Below, piece by piece: positions 17,376 through 27,450 of a DNA stretch of 55,854 bases. The stretch's first letter is position 1; every line of letters begins with the position of its first letter. A program made the translations under genes and the position numbers. The notes below the pieces were generated by a model that was not told the origin of the DNA, searched no databases, and worked only from the letters and a program-made list of their open reading frames with translations. The stretch is from Sulfolobaceae archaeon. GTDB lineage: Archaea > Thermoproteota > Thermoprotei_A > Sulfolobales > Sulfolobaceae. The stretch lies in contig JAPYVG010000008.1 in the NCBI GenBank assembly GCA_028277025.1, forward strand, positions 1 through 55,854. Reading direction: 5' to 3'.

Positions 17376-18136
17376 TGGACAGCGGTAAAAGGCCAAGGGT
17401 AATTATAATATTTCCTTTTAGAGGAATAATAGGGGTTATTTACGTGTTTTTTGCGTTTGTCTTACTCCTTATTTCCTCTGGGTATTTCACATTACTTTTT
17501 AAATCCGTCGGCCTACCGGCTTATTTAAGTTATTTACTAGCTACAGAACTTGCGTTCTTAAGCTTGGTTTTAAGCCCAGTGAACGTTGTGCTTAAGGAAA
17601 TTAATAGGGAGGCAATTATACCGGAAATAGACGTTTATTATGTTTTCGGGATTCCTTTATATTTCCCAAGACTTGCAGTGAGGTATAGAAAGACTTTAGT
17701 TGCAATAAACTTAGGGGGTGCTGTCATCCCCTTGTCAATATCTTTACTCCTAGTCTTCTTAGTTTATTCTTCCTCACTTGTTCTCCTCTTATTACTGCTT
17801 TTCGACGTCTTAATAGTAACTTTGGTCTCAAATTCCTTCGCTAAAGTTGTGAACGGCGTGGGAGTGGTAATGAACCCTTTAATAGCACCTATTACTTCAT
17901 CCTTAACTAGCGTTATCCTATTTTATACTCACGCTTACTTAATTCCGGTATCAGCTTATATAAGTAGTGTTCTAGGGACTTTAATAGGGGCAGATTTGTT
18001 AAACCTCAAAAAGATTATTAATACAAGCCCCCAAATGATAAGTATAGGGGGAATGGGTACTTTTGATGGGATTTTCCTTTCCGGCCTTTTTTCTGTTATG
18101 ATAGGTGAGTTCTTAATGCCAATAGCTAGGATATGA
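17375..18136 (+). CDS. DUF1614 family membrane protein
   Basis: The 253-residue protein has about seven membrane helices, beginning 'IIIFPFRGIIGVIYVFFAF'. The C-terminal GGMGTFDGIFLSGLFSVMI is the DUF1614 hallmark, and 'GADLLNL' before it is also typical. The family's function is unknown. It starts with GTG at 17375, overlapping the stop of the CobY-like gene, so it is the third gene of a PurM-like/nucleotidyltransferase/membrane-protein operon. Co-translation suggests a shared pathway, possibly at the membrane as in cobalamin assembly, but this is inference. It converges on a small minus-strand gene, overlapping by 11 bases. Confidence 0.8.
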   Translation: MDSGKRPRVIIIFPFRGIIGVIYVFFAFVLLLISSGYFTLLFKSVGLPAYLSYLLATELAFLSLVLSPVNVVLKEINREAIIPEIDVYYVFGIPLYFPRLAVRYRKTLVAINLGGAVIPLSISLLLVFLVYSSSLVLLLLLLFDVLIVTLVSNSFAKVVNGVGVVMNPLIAPITSSLTSVILFYTHAYLIPVSAYISSVLGTLIGADLLNLKKIINTSPQMISIGGMGTFDGIFLSGLFSVMIGEFLMPIARI

Positions 18137-18386
18137 AAGTCCTCCCTCTCTCCTTCCTCTTAGTCCTTATTTCTGCTATAGCCTCTCCACCTTCTTTATA
18201 CCTAAGGAGAACTCTACCGCCTTCGAAGTTTGCTTGAACAACCCTTACATGGCCCTCATCCCATCTCATGTACTCCAATAAGTCCCCCAGATTGAACTTC
18301 TCGGAGATTTTGTAAAGCAGAGAAACCTCATAATCTCTAAGTGGTTCCTTCCTTTTAGGGGTTGTGAAAGCGAAAATCTTCTTCAC
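18126..18386 (-). CDS. Small basic hypothetical protein
   Basis: An 86-residue protein, rich in Lys, Arg and Glu, with a likely helix (RDYEVSLLYKISEKFNLGDLLEY) and then beta strands (HVRVVQANFEGGRVLLRYKEGG). No cysteine pair, signal peptide or membrane helix is seen. The family is not recognised. Nucleic-acid or protein binding would suit the charge but is a guess. It converges on the DUF1614 gene and is divergent from the EVE-domain gene 77 bases away. Confidence 0.55.
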   Translation of the reverse strand: MKKIFAFTTPKRKEPLRDYEVSLLYKISEKFNLGDLLEYMRWDEGHVRVVQANFEGGRVLLRYKEGGEAIAEIRTKRKERGRTFIS

Positions 18387-18463
18387 ACGTAAATTTCATA
18401 GCGGAGATTAATAAATGCTATGGGGGTAGTGATTTTAAATATTAATAACTTAAGCATAAAAAC

Positions 18464-18910
18464 GTGACATATTGGCTAATCCCAGTGCGTGAGGACTTTT
18501 GGGAAGTCGTGATGAGTACTAACGTTTATGGTTACGAGAAAGAGAGTATCGTGAATACTATTAAAAAAGATGATATTCTACTGTTTTATGTAGGTAAGTA
18601 TTACGCGAAGAAATACGGAGGAAAGTTCGTTGGACTAATGAGGGTAATTTCGGACTGGTATAAAGATGAAAGTATTCTCTTTCCAGACGAAAAAATATAT
18701 AATAAACCTAAATATATTTATAGGGTAAAGCTAGAACCCATAATTATAGGAGAATGTGCGGTCAAGGACGTATTATATGAGTTAAGTTTCATAGAGGATA
18801 AGTTTCAGTTCTCTAAATATCTAAGAAATGTGCCGGCTAATTTAAAAAGGCCTTTGCCCGAAAAAGATGTGAAATTAATAGAGGAATGTATCAGACAATC
18901 AATCCCTTAA
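18464..18910 (+). CDS. EVE-domain protein (UPF0310/PUA-like)
   Basis: The 148-residue protein has the EVE pattern: an N-terminal 'YWLIPVREDFW' strand, 'IKKDDILLFYVGKYY' and 'KFVGLMRVISDWYKDES', then 'PKYIYRVKLEPI'. EVE domains resemble PUA and YTH domains and bind modified bases in DNA or RNA. Here it stands alone, not fused to a nuclease. The start is GTG at 18464; a TATA-like TTTTAAATATTAA (about 18432-18444) lies the right distance upstream for a leaderless mRNA. The ligand base is unknown. Confidence 0.75.
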   Translation: MTYWLIPVREDFWEVVMSTNVYGYEKESIVNTIKKDDILLFYVGKYYAKKYGGKFVGLMRVISDWYKDESILFPDEKIYNKPKYIYRVKLEPIIIGECAVKDVLYELSFIEDKFQFSKYLRNVPANLKRPLPEKDVKLIEECIRQSIP

Positions 18911-19208
18911 TGAGGTTAATTGTATAAATTAACTTGTTTATAAGGCTCTTCACTAGTCTGTGATAAACGAAATAGATAAAATACCTTATTCTAACTATCA
19001 TAATTATCCTCTTAGCAATCCTTATCTGCTCCCTCAAGATCGGTATTAAACTACTCGAGGCCGAGACCTCTATGCTTTTGACGAAATTAATGAAGTCCTT
19101 GATTACGTTAAGTAACCTCTTTGGACTAGCGAAATAACTATTTAATTCCTCAGTGTATCTCTCATAAGCCTTTCTCACTATTTCTAAATTATATATATCA
19201 CTACTCAT
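18891..19208 (-). CDS. Helical hypothetical protein
   Basis: Taking the ATG at 19208 (MSSDIYNLEIVRKAYERYTEEL) gives 105 residues; an upstream ATG at 19265 would add 19 residues of different character. The protein is mostly helical and basic, with hydrophobic helices at about 68-87 and 92-105. No family is recognised. It overlaps the end of the EVE-domain gene by 20 bases and is divergent from the aminotransferase gene. Confidence 0.5.
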   Translation of the reverse strand: MSSDIYNLEIVRKAYERYTEELNSYFASPKRLLNVIKDFINFVKSIEVSASSSLIPILREQIRIAKRIIMIVRIRYFIYFVYHRLVKSLINKLIYTINLIKGLIV

Positions 19209-19324
19209 GATTAAAATATTGTATGGTATTACGTGAAAAGGGGTAAGGGGAATTAACTTACGCAAATCAGAGAAATACTTTCTTCAGAGAGGAAATTTAT
19301 ACCTCGAGTAAAACAATATTACCT

Positions 19325-20497
19325 ATGGACTTAATCAGAGAGAAAAGGCTCTTGATGCATGTGGGCCCAGTGAACATATACCAGGACGTATTATATGCCG
19401 GTTTAAGAAATAACGTAGGGTTTACATCAGACGAGTTCGTTAGTGCATTCCAATATTCTCTTAAAAAATTAAGAGATTTATTCCAAACGGACTCAACATA
19501 TCAACCTTTCATAATCCCCGGTGGAGGTACTTCTGCAATGGAGAGCGTGACTTCTTTCCTAAAACACGGTGACAGAGTACTTGTAGTAACCAACGGCGTT
19601 TTCGGGGATAGGTGGATTAACATATTTTCAAAATACCCCTTACAAGTGGATTACTTAAAGGCTGAGGCTGGAGATTACGTCAACCCAGAGAAAATTATTG
19701 AAAAAGTTAAGCGAAACCACTATAAACTAGTCACATTTACACACGTAGAGACAAGTACTGGGGTAAGACAACCGATAAAAGAAAGTGTAGAAGTTATAAG
19801 GGATTACGTTGACTTAGTAGTAGTTGATGGCGTATCAAGCGTTGGTGCAGAGACCGTTAAGGCTAAGGATTGGAATGTCGACATTTATTTAACGGCCAGT
19901 CAAAAAGCTATAGGTGCACCTCCAGGTTTAGGAATATTAGTAGTGTCTCAGAACGCTATGAGGCTTTTGGAGGGTAAGGAAAGTATAGCTGGCTATTATC
20001 TTGATTTGAGGAACTGGTTGCCCGTGATGAGGAGCATGGAGGAAGGTAAAGCTTCCTACTTCTCCACGCCTCCAGTACATACAGTCCTAATGCTAGCTGA
20101 AGCTTTAAGATTAATAGAAGAGGAAGGAATTGAGAATAGGATTAAAAGGCATGAGCTTATTGCTGGTGCAATTAGGGCCGGGATTGAGGGTATGGGGTTA
20201 CAAATTGTCGCAAAGAGACCGGAGGCCTATAGTAACACTGTAACTGGGGTATTGTTAAATAAGGTTAAGGCTAATGACGTATTAAAGGAAGTTATAAGTG
20301 AAGGTGTAGAGCTCGCTCCGGGAGTACATCCCTCCCTCGCCGGTAAGTACGTTAGGATTGGACATATGGGTTGGGTTACTCCGAATGACGCGATCGTCAC
20401 TATAGCTAGTCTGGAAAGGGCTTTAAAGAGGTTAGGTGAAGATATAAGGTTTGGAGAAGGGGTTAAGGCTGTACAGACATATTTAATCAAGGGATAG
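19325..20497 (+). CDS. Class V aminotransferase (alanine-glyoxylate / serine-pyruvate type)
   Basis: The 390-residue protein matches small class V PLP aminotransferases. Landmarks are MHVGPVNI at the start, [10 protein letters not shown] (phosphate-binding, about 65), [12 protein letters not shown] (about 140), the cofactor Asp in [12 protein letters not shown] (about 170) and the PLP lysine in [12 protein letters not shown] (about 195). The C-terminal ASLERAL helix is present. It converts alanine or serine and glyoxylate or pyruvate, feeding glycine and serine metabolism. A TATA-like AAATTTATACC lies near 19291-19301, fitting a leaderless start at 19325. The broken bluB follows 4 bases after its stop. 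Confidence 0.88.
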   Translation: MDLIREKRLLMHVGPVNIYQDVLYAGLRNNVGFTSDEFVSAFQYSLKKLRDLFQTDSTYQPFIIPGGGTSAMESVTSFLKHGDRVLVVTNGVFGDRWINIFSKYPLQVDYLKAEAGDYVNPEKIIEKVKRNHYKLVTFTHVETSTGVRQPIKESVEVIRDYVDLVVVDGVSSVGAETVKAKDWNVDIYLTASQKAIGAPPGLGILVVSQNAMRLLEGKESIAGYYLDLRNWLPVMRSMEEGKASYFSTPPVHTVLMLAEALRLIEEEGIENRIKRHELIAGAIRAGIEGMGLQIVAKRPEAYSNTVTGVLLNKVKANDVLKEVISEGVELAPGVHPSLAGKYVRIGHMGWVTPNDAIVTIASLERALKRLGEDIRFGEGVKAVQTYLIKG

Positions 20498-20501
20498 TTA
20501 T

Positions 20502-21152
<651 letters not shown>

Positions 21153-21368
21153 CACTAAGAACTCAGTTAAGTAAATTATTAGAAAATAAATAATGTTAAA
21201 GGGAAAAGATAGTAATAAGGAATAAACTTGATATCCATAAATAACTTTGCTTACATTAACGCCTATGCCTACGTCAATTACTGTAAATAATAGGGAGAGT
21301 AAACCGAAAATAACTAACTTCACATGAAAATTTAGGTTTAAATAAAAAATAAGCCTTTTTATTTCGGT

Positions 21369-21863
21369 TTAATTCGGCTGGTTGATCGATTTTAAATAGT
21401 TCATAATACCTCCCATCTTGAGTATTTCTAAAGGCATGCCAGTAATCCCCTTCCCCTTTAATACTTTAGTATTATTTACAATAATTTCACCTGTCTCGAC
21501 GTTCACCTTAACGAAGTCCCCCTCGTTAATCTCCTTAGTTGCATTTGGTAATGTTATGACTGGTAAACCATTATTTATTGCGTTTCTGAAGAAAATCCTG
21601 GCAAATGACTCAGCGATTATAGCCTTTACACCGGCAGCCTTTAATGCAATTGCAGCTTGCTCTCTTGATGAACCCATTCCGAAAACTTTGCCAGCTACTA
21701 GTATTACTCCAGCAGAAGCCTTTTTGTAAAATTCTGGATCTATTGGTTCCATCGCGTGTTGGGCTAAATACTGTGGGTCTGTGTATTTTAAGTACCTTGC
21801 CGGTATTATTATGTCTGTGTCTATTTTATCACCAAATTTTAGAACTTTACCCTCTACTATCAT
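21369..21863 (-). CDS. leuD: 3-isopropylmalate/homoaconitate dehydratase small subunit
   Basis: The 164-residue swivel-domain protein has the archaeal LeuD/HacB landmarks: [15 protein letters not shown] near 12-26, the substrate-recognition YLKYTDP loop, [12 protein letters not shown] near 66, and [11 protein letters not shown] near 92. With the large subunit it isomerises 2- and 3-isopropylmalate in leucine synthesis. In Sulfolobales a similar enzyme serves alpha-aminoadipate lysine synthesis, and the two are hard to separate by sequence alone. Its start overlaps the leuC stop by ATGA. Confidence 0.88.
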   Translation of the reverse strand: MIVEGKVLKFGDKIDTDIIIPARYLKYTDPQYLAQHAMEPIDPEFYKKASAGVILVAGKVFGMGSSREQAAIALKAAGVKAIIAESFARIFFRNAINNGLPVITLPNATKEINEGDFVKVNVETGEIIVNNTKVLKGKGITGMPLEILKMGGIMNYLKSINQPN

Positions 21864-23107
21864 GGGAATCTCCTCGGGTCAGTTATTTTGCCTTCAACTG
21901 CGGTAGCTGCAGCTACCGCGGGTCCAGATAAATACACTTTTGAATCCGCACTACCCATTCTGCCTTTAAAGTTCCTTGAACTCGTGGAAACCATAACCTC
22001 ATTTGGCCCAGCTACACCGAAATGTCCTCCTAAGCAAGGGCCGCAAGTACCATAGGTTACCACACACCCAGCTTGTACCAGTGTTTCTATATACCCTAAC
22101 TCCATTGCCTTCTTAAACAGTTCGTACGAAGCCGGGATTGCTATACACCTAGTTTTTACTTTCCTCCCTTTCATAATTTTTGCGGCCATTTCGAAATCGC
22201 TTAACCTACCATTTGTGCAAGAACCTATGTAAACTTGGTCAACCTCAATACCTTCAACTTCACTAACGCCTTTCACATTATCAACGCTATGGGGTGCAGC
22301 AACTAACGGTTCGAGCTTTGATAAATCAATAGTATATTCATCAACATATTTTACACCATGGTCTGGAGTAACTAGTGGTGGTTCGTATCCCCTACTTGCC
22401 TTTATGTAATTCACGGTCTCAGAATCTGGAACAAACATTAACGCATCTGCGTTCATCTCAATACCCATATTAGAAACGGTAGCCCTAAAGTCCATTGGGA
22501 ATGCTGATGGTTCTTTAACGTAAACCTCAATGCTCATCCCATTAAAGTAATCTGCCTTAAAGTCTCCCAGAATCTTTAACGCTACATCTTTCCCGTTTAT
22601 CCACTTACCGGGTTTACCTTCTAAAACTATCTTAAAAGGTTGAGGCACCATTACCCATGTTTTCCCGGTAATTACAGCTGCAGCTATATCGCTAGCACCT
22701 AGACCCTGTGCAAATGCACCCACTGCGCCAGAAGTGGTAGTGTGGCTGTCAGCTGCTACAATAACGTAGCCCGGGTTTGCGTATTTTTCTAACAGAAGTT
22801 GGTGCAAAATTCCGACATTTATGTCATGAAAGTTAGGAACTGACATTTTTTTAACGAAAGCCCTTATTTGGTCTTGAATTTCCGCACTTCTAACGTCTGG
22901 AGGTGGGGCTAAGTGATCAAATGCGATCACTAATTTGCTCTTATCAAAAATTTTCATCATTCCCGCCTTTTCCATTACCTCGATAACGTGGTATCCAGTT
23001 AAATCGTGAAACGCTACAATATCGACTTTAATTTCCGTAACGTCCCCTGGTGTTACTTCCCTCCCGGCAGCCTTACTAAGTATTTTTTCTGTTAACGTTT
23101 GGGGCAT
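21860..23107 (-). CDS. leuC: 3-isopropylmalate/homoaconitate dehydratase large subunit
   Basis: The 415-residue aconitase-family protein has [21 protein letters not shown] near 120, [13 protein letters not shown] near 290 with the first cluster Cys, and [17 protein letters not shown] near 350 with the remaining cluster Cys residues. These bind a [4Fe-4S] cluster used to dehydrate and rehydrate the substrate. Length is normal for the archaeal LeuC/HacA type. It is the first gene of a two-gene operon with leuD. Leucine versus lysine pathway is unresolved. Confidence 0.9.
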   Translation of the reverse strand: MPQTLTEKILSKAAGREVTPGDVTEIKVDIVAFHDLTGYHVIEVMEKAGMMKIFDKSKLVIAFDHLAPPPDVRSAEIQDQIRAFVKKMSVPNFHDINVGILHQLLLEKYANPGYVIVAADSHTTTSGAVGAFAQGLGASDIAAAVITGKTWVMVPQPFKIVLEGKPGKWINGKDVALKILGDFKADYFNGMSIEVYVKEPSAFPMDFRATVSNMGIEMNADALMFVPDSETVNYIKASRGYEPPLVTPDHGVKYVDEYTIDLSKLEPLVAAPHSVDNVKGVSEVEGIEVDQVYIGSCTNGRLSDFEMAAKIMKGRKVKTRCIAIPASYELFKKAMELGYIETLVQAGCVVTYGTCGPCLGGHFGVAGPNEVMVSTSSRNFKGRMGSADSKVYLSGPAVAAATAVEGKITDPRRFP

Positions 23108-23170
23108 CAGTTTTTAGAGTGTATTCGAGGGAATAAATACTTTCTCTTAAAGTAAAGTTCGAAAATCGAA

Positions 23171-24004
23171 TCATTTTACCATAATTTTAGTAGTTTTAAC
23201 CTTTTTCCTATCAATTGACCTAGCTATTAATGCACCCACTATGTACATCGTTGATAAGATTATTCCTATAGTCGTTTCTATTAAACCCCCAGTTACACCC
23301 GGTGAGATTAGCCATGCAATAATAAAAGAACCGAAAACTCCCCATCTCCAATTTACCAACCATGTCTTACCTTTTACTAGGCCAGCTTTAGTTAGCCCAA
23401 TCATTATTAAGGGAAACTCAAAAGCCAATCCAGTTGCTCCCATTAGCGTCATAACAGTATTAACATAAGACCTCAAACTAAGTGTAGGCTCTACGCCTAA
23501 TGTCAAATCAAACCTATAAATGAATATAAGCATAAATGGGATAATGAGGAAATAAGCAAACGCAGAACCGGCAATGAATAAACTAATTGCGGGGAATAGG
23601 ACTTCTTTTATCAGCTTCTTTTCATGGTCGTATAGACCAGGTGCTACAAAAGCCCAGAACTCTCTGAAGATTATAGGGAGAGAAGAAAATAACGCGAAGT
23701 AAAATGAGACTATCGCAGACGAATATATAGGATCAAAGGGATTAAGTGTGATCAATTTTAGACCGGGAGGTAGATCGTGGTTTAAGAAATATTTTACTAA
23801 TAGTACCGAGAGACTATCGTAAAGTGTTGGATAAAGTATTGGTATTTGGAAAGAACCCACTTTAATTGTGGTAATCCCAAATGCAAAGTAAATTATAAAA
23901 AACGCTCCTAAAGATATGAGAATTCTTTTAAGCCTGAAGAGTAATTCTTTTAAGTGTTCTATTAATGGTAACTCTTTATCTTGTATGGGCCTTTGATAGC
24001 TCAT
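23171..24004 (-). CDS. tatC: Twin-arginine translocase subunit TatC
   Basis: The 277-residue membrane protein has six predicted helices. It shows the TatC signatures: 'PLIEHLKELLFRLKR' before helix 1, 'FREFWAFVAPGLYDHEKK' after helix 2 (family F.Q.W.F..PGLY..E), and 'AFEFPLIMIGLTKAGLV' near 200. TatC receives twin-arginine signal peptides and recruits TatA to export folded proteins. The periplasmic loop between helices 1 and 2 is longer than in bacteria, as in other Sulfolobales. Its start overlaps the upstream TatA-like gene by ATGA, making a tatA-tatA/B-tatC operon. Confidence 0.92.
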   Translation of the reverse strand: MSYQRPIQDKELPLIEHLKELLFRLKRILISLGAFFIIYFAFGITTIKVGSFQIPILYPTLYDSLSVLLVKYFLNHDLPPGLKLITLNPFDPIYSSAIVSFYFALFSSLPIIFREFWAFVAPGLYDHEKKLIKEVLFPAISLFIAGSAFAYFLIIPFMLIFIYRFDLTLGVEPTLSLRSYVNTVMTLMGATGLAFEFPLIMIGLTKAGLVKGKTWLVNWRWGVFGSFIIAWLISPGVTGGLIETTIGIILSTMYIVGALIARSIDRKKVKTTKIMVK

Positions 24005-24348
24005 GGTTTATTACCATTTTGCCTCTTTAACCTTTCTATTTCGTCTTCCAATTCTCTTATCCTTTCCTCTAGCAATTTAATCTCGTTTGCAGACGAGACT
24101 AAAGTGTTTTTTGCCTCATTTAAACCTTGGTTGAATGTTGAGGAGACATCTCTAATTATTTCAGTATTTGAAGATGTGACTTCGTTTAGCTCTCTCTTTA
24201 ACTCGTTTATAAATTCATCTCTTCTTTTCTTAAACTCGTTAAATGCGTTCATTATAGACTTTATATTACTAGCAGATGTCTTATCACCAGCAAAGAGCAG
24301 TAAACCAACCAGAAGAATAACTAAAAAATCATCTATTGAACTTATCAT
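24001..24348 (-). CDS. TatA/B-like membrane-anchored coiled-coil protein
   Basis: The 115-residue protein has one N-terminal helix (DDFLVILLVGLLLFAG) ending in a Phe-Ala-Gly hinge like the FG hinge of TatA. A long charged segment with heptad character follows (about 60-110, LLEERIRELEDEIERLKRQ). Position between tatA and tatC supports a TatB-like or second TatA role in the translocase. The conserved KLPE of true TatA is absent, and the amphipathic helix is less clear. Translation is coupled to tatC. Confidence 0.75.
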   Translation of the reverse strand: MISSIDDFLVILLVGLLLFAGDKTSASNIKSIMNAFNEFKKRRDEFINELKRELNEVTSSNTEIIRDVSSTFNQGLNEAKNTLVSSANEIKLLEERIRELEDEIERLKRQNGNKP

Positions 24349-24369
24349 TTTATTACCCCTCAGAGGGGT

Positions 24370-24648
24370 TTAAGTATTGGATTGCTGAAACTGCTTCTTT
24401 AACTCCTCTAATTGTTTTTGTAATTCTTCAATCCTCTTTTGAAGTTCAACTTCCCTTTGAGATGGTTGCTGTTGCATTGCTTGTTGCATTTGTGCTAACT
24501 CCATTTCGGCCTCTATCTTTCCTTTCTTAAATTCACCAGTAGCCCTACCTAAAGACCTAAATATTTCTGGGAGTTTCGAAGCCCCGAAAAATACTATGAT
24601 CGCAACTATTATTATAATCGCTATGTCAGAAATTCCTAATGCAGCCAT
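24370..24648 (-). CDS. tatA: Twin-arginine translocase subunit TatA
   Basis: The 92-residue protein has an N-terminal membrane helix (ISDIAIIIIVAIIVFFG), the FFG hinge, and ASKLPEIFRSLG, the TatA amphipathic-helix signature. A Gln- and Glu-rich coiled coil fills the C-terminus (about 45-90). TatA oligomers form the passage for folded proteins recruited by TatC. It is the first gene of the Tat operon. Its upstream region contains a perfect palindrome at 24749-24762 and is shared with a divergent ABC importer. Confidence 0.9.
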   Translation of the reverse strand: MAALGISDIAIIIIVAIIVFFGASKLPEIFRSLGRATGEFKKGKIEAEMELAQMQQAMQQQPSQREVELQKRIEELQKQLEELKKQFQQSNT

Positions 24649-24748
24649 ACTTTATCTCCTCTTAATATTAACTCTCATCCGTTATTAATAAATTTTCATT
24701 TCAATAGTTCGAAAAATGTGATTTTATAAAAACTTAACCAAATTAACG

Positions 24749-24762
24749 ATAGTTATAACTAT
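24749..24762. promoter_or_regulatory. Perfect 14-base palindrome between divergent tatA and ABC importer
   Basis: ATAGTTATAACTAT is a perfect palindrome about 100 bases before tatA and 116 bases before the likely ABC gene start (24878). An operator is possible, but in AT-rich DNA such a sequence can arise by chance. Confidence 0.4.
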
Positions 24763-24877
24763 ACTGCAACTTTTCTTTTTACCTTAATTCGATTTTTATA
24801 AAAATGGTACATAAAAAGGAATTCTAGATAAGAAAAATTTAAAATAGGGCTATTTCAATCTCATCGTAGGTGATGAA

Positions 24878-25665
24878 ATGGAAGAATCTTAGAGGGGATA
24901 AACTTAGCCTATGCTTATGTCGATAAAAACTACGTGTTTAAAAACGTCAACATTGTGACTTATGAAAACGAACTTGTGGCTATAGTTGGGCCGTCTGGAA
25001 TAGGTAAATCAACACTATTACGAATCCTTGGAGGATTTGTAAAACCATTAGAAGGTGAGGTAAGGTTATTGGGCAAAAAAATTACTTCTCCTACTCCTAA
25101 AATTGCCTTAATTCATCAATCAATAGCCACTTTCCCTTGGATGACGGCACTAGACAACGTTAAACTCGGTTTAAAATATAGAAAGTTACCGAAAGAAAAA
25201 GAAAATGAGATTGCAAGAAAAATGTTGGAGATTGTGGGATTATCGGGATACGAAAGCCTTTACCCTAAGGAAATGAGTGGGGGAATGAGACAAAGAGTTG
25301 CAATAGCAAGGGCTTTAGCTGCAGACCCAGTAGTACTCTTGATGGACGAGCCGTTCTCCCATTTAGATGAGTTAACAGCTGAAGGATTAAGACAAGAAAT
25401 TTACCAAATGTTATTCTCTCCCTCTGTTACCTTAAAATCAGTTGTCTTAATATCCCACAATCTAAATGAGGTAGTAGAATTAGCTGATAGAGTTTATGTT
25501 CTCAATGGAAGGCCCGCTACAATAGTAGGAGAAATTAAGATTGAGTTAGAGAGGCCTAGAGACCCTCACGACCCAAAATTCGAACAATATCTAGATAGTT
25601 TATATAAAATGTTAAGTCCAGCTGCAAAGAAAAAGGTCACTGATGGAAAAGGTGACCTTGCTTGA
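24878..25665 (+). CDS. NitT/TauT-type ABC transporter ATP-binding protein, frameshift near the 5' end
   Basis: The intact part (GTG 24934 to 25665, 243 residues) has Walker A GPSGIGKST, a Q-loop (IHQSIATFPW), signature MSGGMRQRV, Walker B VVLLMDEPFSHLDE and the switch His in LISHNLNE, the nitrate/sulfonate/taurine importer type. Upstream codons in the same frame encode a normal first strand (ILEGINLAYAYVDKNY) with no start codon. The ATG at 24878, 4 bases after a GGTGA, reads MEES then stops. Adding one A in GGAAGAATC would restore ATG-led reading. So one base is missing near 24884, or translation begins at GTG 24934 and yields a shortened protein. The permease overlaps by 4 bases. Confidence 0.8.
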
Positions 25666-27284
25666 CAAATATGATTATAACTTTCATTCTAGCTTCTTTA
25701 GTTACACTAGGAAGGGTTTGGCTAGTAATCGGAGTAGCGATCTTTACGGGGTGGTTTTTGGGTTACGCTAGTATAAAAAGTAGGATATTTGAGAATATTT
25801 ACATAAGTTTATTAGAGGTTTTTGAATCAGTACCAGTTATTAGCTTTTTCCCCATCGTGCTTATTTTCTTCGTATATAACATAGGTGGTTATTTAGGAAT
25901 TGAGTTGGCTGTAGACTTCCTAGTCTTTACTGCAGTTGTGTGGAACATATGGATTGGAATATATCAGGCTTTCAAAACAGTCCCTAACGATTTGCTGGAG
26001 GTTTCGCAGAATTACAGGTTTGGATTTTTGGGGACAATGATGAGATTGTATATCCCATTCTCAATACCTAGAATAGCGGCTAACTTAATACCTAGCTTTG
26101 CCGATGCCTTCTTTTACATCACCGTGAGCGAGGTGTTTAGTGTAGGGGCAAGTACATACCAAGTGTTCGGAATAGGTAGTGTATTATCCCAACTAACGTC
26201 TGAAGGGGAATACGGGTTAGCATTAGAGGGAATAGGGATATTAGGAGTTTTTGTGGTACTATTTACTTACGTTTTAAGAGAGTTCGCCAAATATAGTGTT
26301 GCTAAATATGGTCTTGACACCGAAGTACAGATAAGGAAGAGGGGTAAAATAAGGATAAGGTATTCCTCACGTATCTCTTCCTCACTTTCTACGTTTACAA
26401 GGCTTTCAAAGTCCTTACCTACACCGTTAAAGCTTAGGAAACCCGTTGAGATAGAAGAAGAGGAGGCTAAGAAACATAAAATATGGAATTACCTAGGGGT
26501 TGGGGCCGGAATTCTCTTATTAGCACTTATTCTTTACGGTGCAATAACCACCATTCTTTCAGTTTCCCCTTCCGAGTGGAGTTATTTAGTTTCAACAGTT
26601 CCGAACGATCTAATTGCTATAGGAGTTGATTATCTGAGAGTTGCTGTAATTGCATTAATATCTTTACTGTTCGCTATATTTGCAGGTTATTATTTGGCAA
26701 CCCACAGTTTCGCAGAAAGGATGATAATACCGATCATACAAGCTTTTTCAGCATTCCCGGCACCAGCATATTTCCCCTTACTCTTCTTAGCGACTTACCC
26801 CATTGTACATTCACTCTTTGGATCTTTTACAAATGAATTTTACGTACTATTTCTAGGCTTTGTATCGACTTTTTACTATGTATTTTACAGCTTCTGGCTG
26901 GGAGTTAAAAATATGCCTTCACAATACTGGGAAATTATGAAAAACTATAATCTCTCGTTCTTCAAGAAGATGAGATATATAATTATACCCTCAGCGTTTC
27001 CTTATATAATTGCTGGGCTATCGAGTACAGTAAACAGTGCGTGGGGTGGGTTAGCTATAGGAGAATATTGGCCAAGTATAGTGCAAAACGAGAACTTGTG
27101 CGTCAAAACGGGTTTAATGAAAGATATTGCAGTGGCCACTAATAATGGAAATATAGCATTGGCAGCGTGGCTTTCTCTTCTCTTCGGGATTATTGTAGTA
27201 ATTTATTCTATTCTATTTACGAGAAAACTAATGGATCTGGCTAGGAAGAAATATATAGCTGAAGAGGGGATATATTTAGCTTAA
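25662..27284 (+). CDS. NitT/TauT-type ABC transporter permease, two domains fused
   Basis: The 540-residue protein contains two copies of the binding-protein-dependent permease domain joined by a basic linker (about 215-270). Each copy has the cytoplasmic EAA-loop that meets the ATPase: 'VPNDLLEVSQNYRFGFLGTMMRLYIP' in the first half and 'MPSQYWEIMKNYNLSFFKKMRYIIIP' in the second. It has about twelve membrane helices. Most relatives are single-domain homodimers, so the fusion gives one polypeptide per pore. No substrate-binding protein adjoins. Candidate substrates are nitrate, taurine, sulfonates or a cofactor precursor. Its start overlaps the ATPase stop. Confidence 0.85.
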   Translation: MTNMIITFILASLVTLGRVWLVIGVAIFTGWFLGYASIKSRIFENIYISLLEVFESVPVISFFPIVLIFFVYNIGGYLGIELAVDFLVFTAVVWNIWIGIYQAFKTVPNDLLEVSQNYRFGFLGTMMRLYIPFSIPRIAANLIPSFADAFFYITVSEVFSVGASTYQVFGIGSVLSQLTSEGEYGLALEGIGILGVFVVLFTYVLREFAKYSVAKYGLDTEVQIRKRGKIRIRYSSRISSSLSTFTRLSKSLPTPLKLRKPVEIEEEEAKKHKIWNYLGVGAGILLLALILYGAITTILSVSPSEWSYLVSTVPNDLIAIGVDYLRVAVIALISLLFAIFAGYYLATHSFAERMIIPIIQAFSAFPAPAYFPLLFLATYPIVHSLFGSFTNEFYVLFLGFVSTFYYVFYSFWLGVKNMPSQYWEIMKNYNLSFFKKMRYIIIPSAFPYIIAGLSSTVNSAWGGLAIGEYWPSIVQNENLCVKTGLMKDIAVATNNGNIALAAWLSLLFGIIVVIYSILFTRKLMDLARKKYIAEEGIYLA

Positions 27285-27317
27285 ACTTTAATATTTTTCC
27301 AGCCAATTGGTTCTCAG

Positions 27318-27365
27318 ATGATGTGGAATCCGGGAACTGACCGTGATGACATGCGCGAGCACTGA
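27318..27365 (+). ncRNA. C/D box sRNA (guide for 2'-O-methylation)
   Basis: The order and spacing are those of an archaeal C/D sRNA: box C ATGATGT (27318-27324), 12-base guide (27325-27336, GGAATCCGGGAA), box D' CTGA (27337-27340), box C' GTGATGA (27343-27349), 12-base guide (27350-27361, CATGCGCGAGCA), box D CTGA (27362-27365). T-rich sequence follows (27366-27379), suiting a terminator, and a TATA-like TTAATATTTTT lies at 27289-27299. The guides are GC-rich, unlike the surroundings. Targets should pair with the guides, methylated opposite the fifth base before D or D'; the targets were not identified. Confidence 0.85.
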
Positions 27366-27379
27366 TTTTTTCTTTTTTG
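27366..27379 (+). terminator. T-rich terminator after the C/D sRNA
   Basis: TTTTTTCTTTTTTG directly follows box D. Archaeal RNA polymerase stops on such T runs without needing a hairpin. Confidence 0.5.
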
Positions 27380-27450
27380 TGAAATAAAACTAGCTATTTT
27401 GTAATGTTAAAACTTTTTAAACTAGTAAAAACATTTCTTTATAGGTAAAG

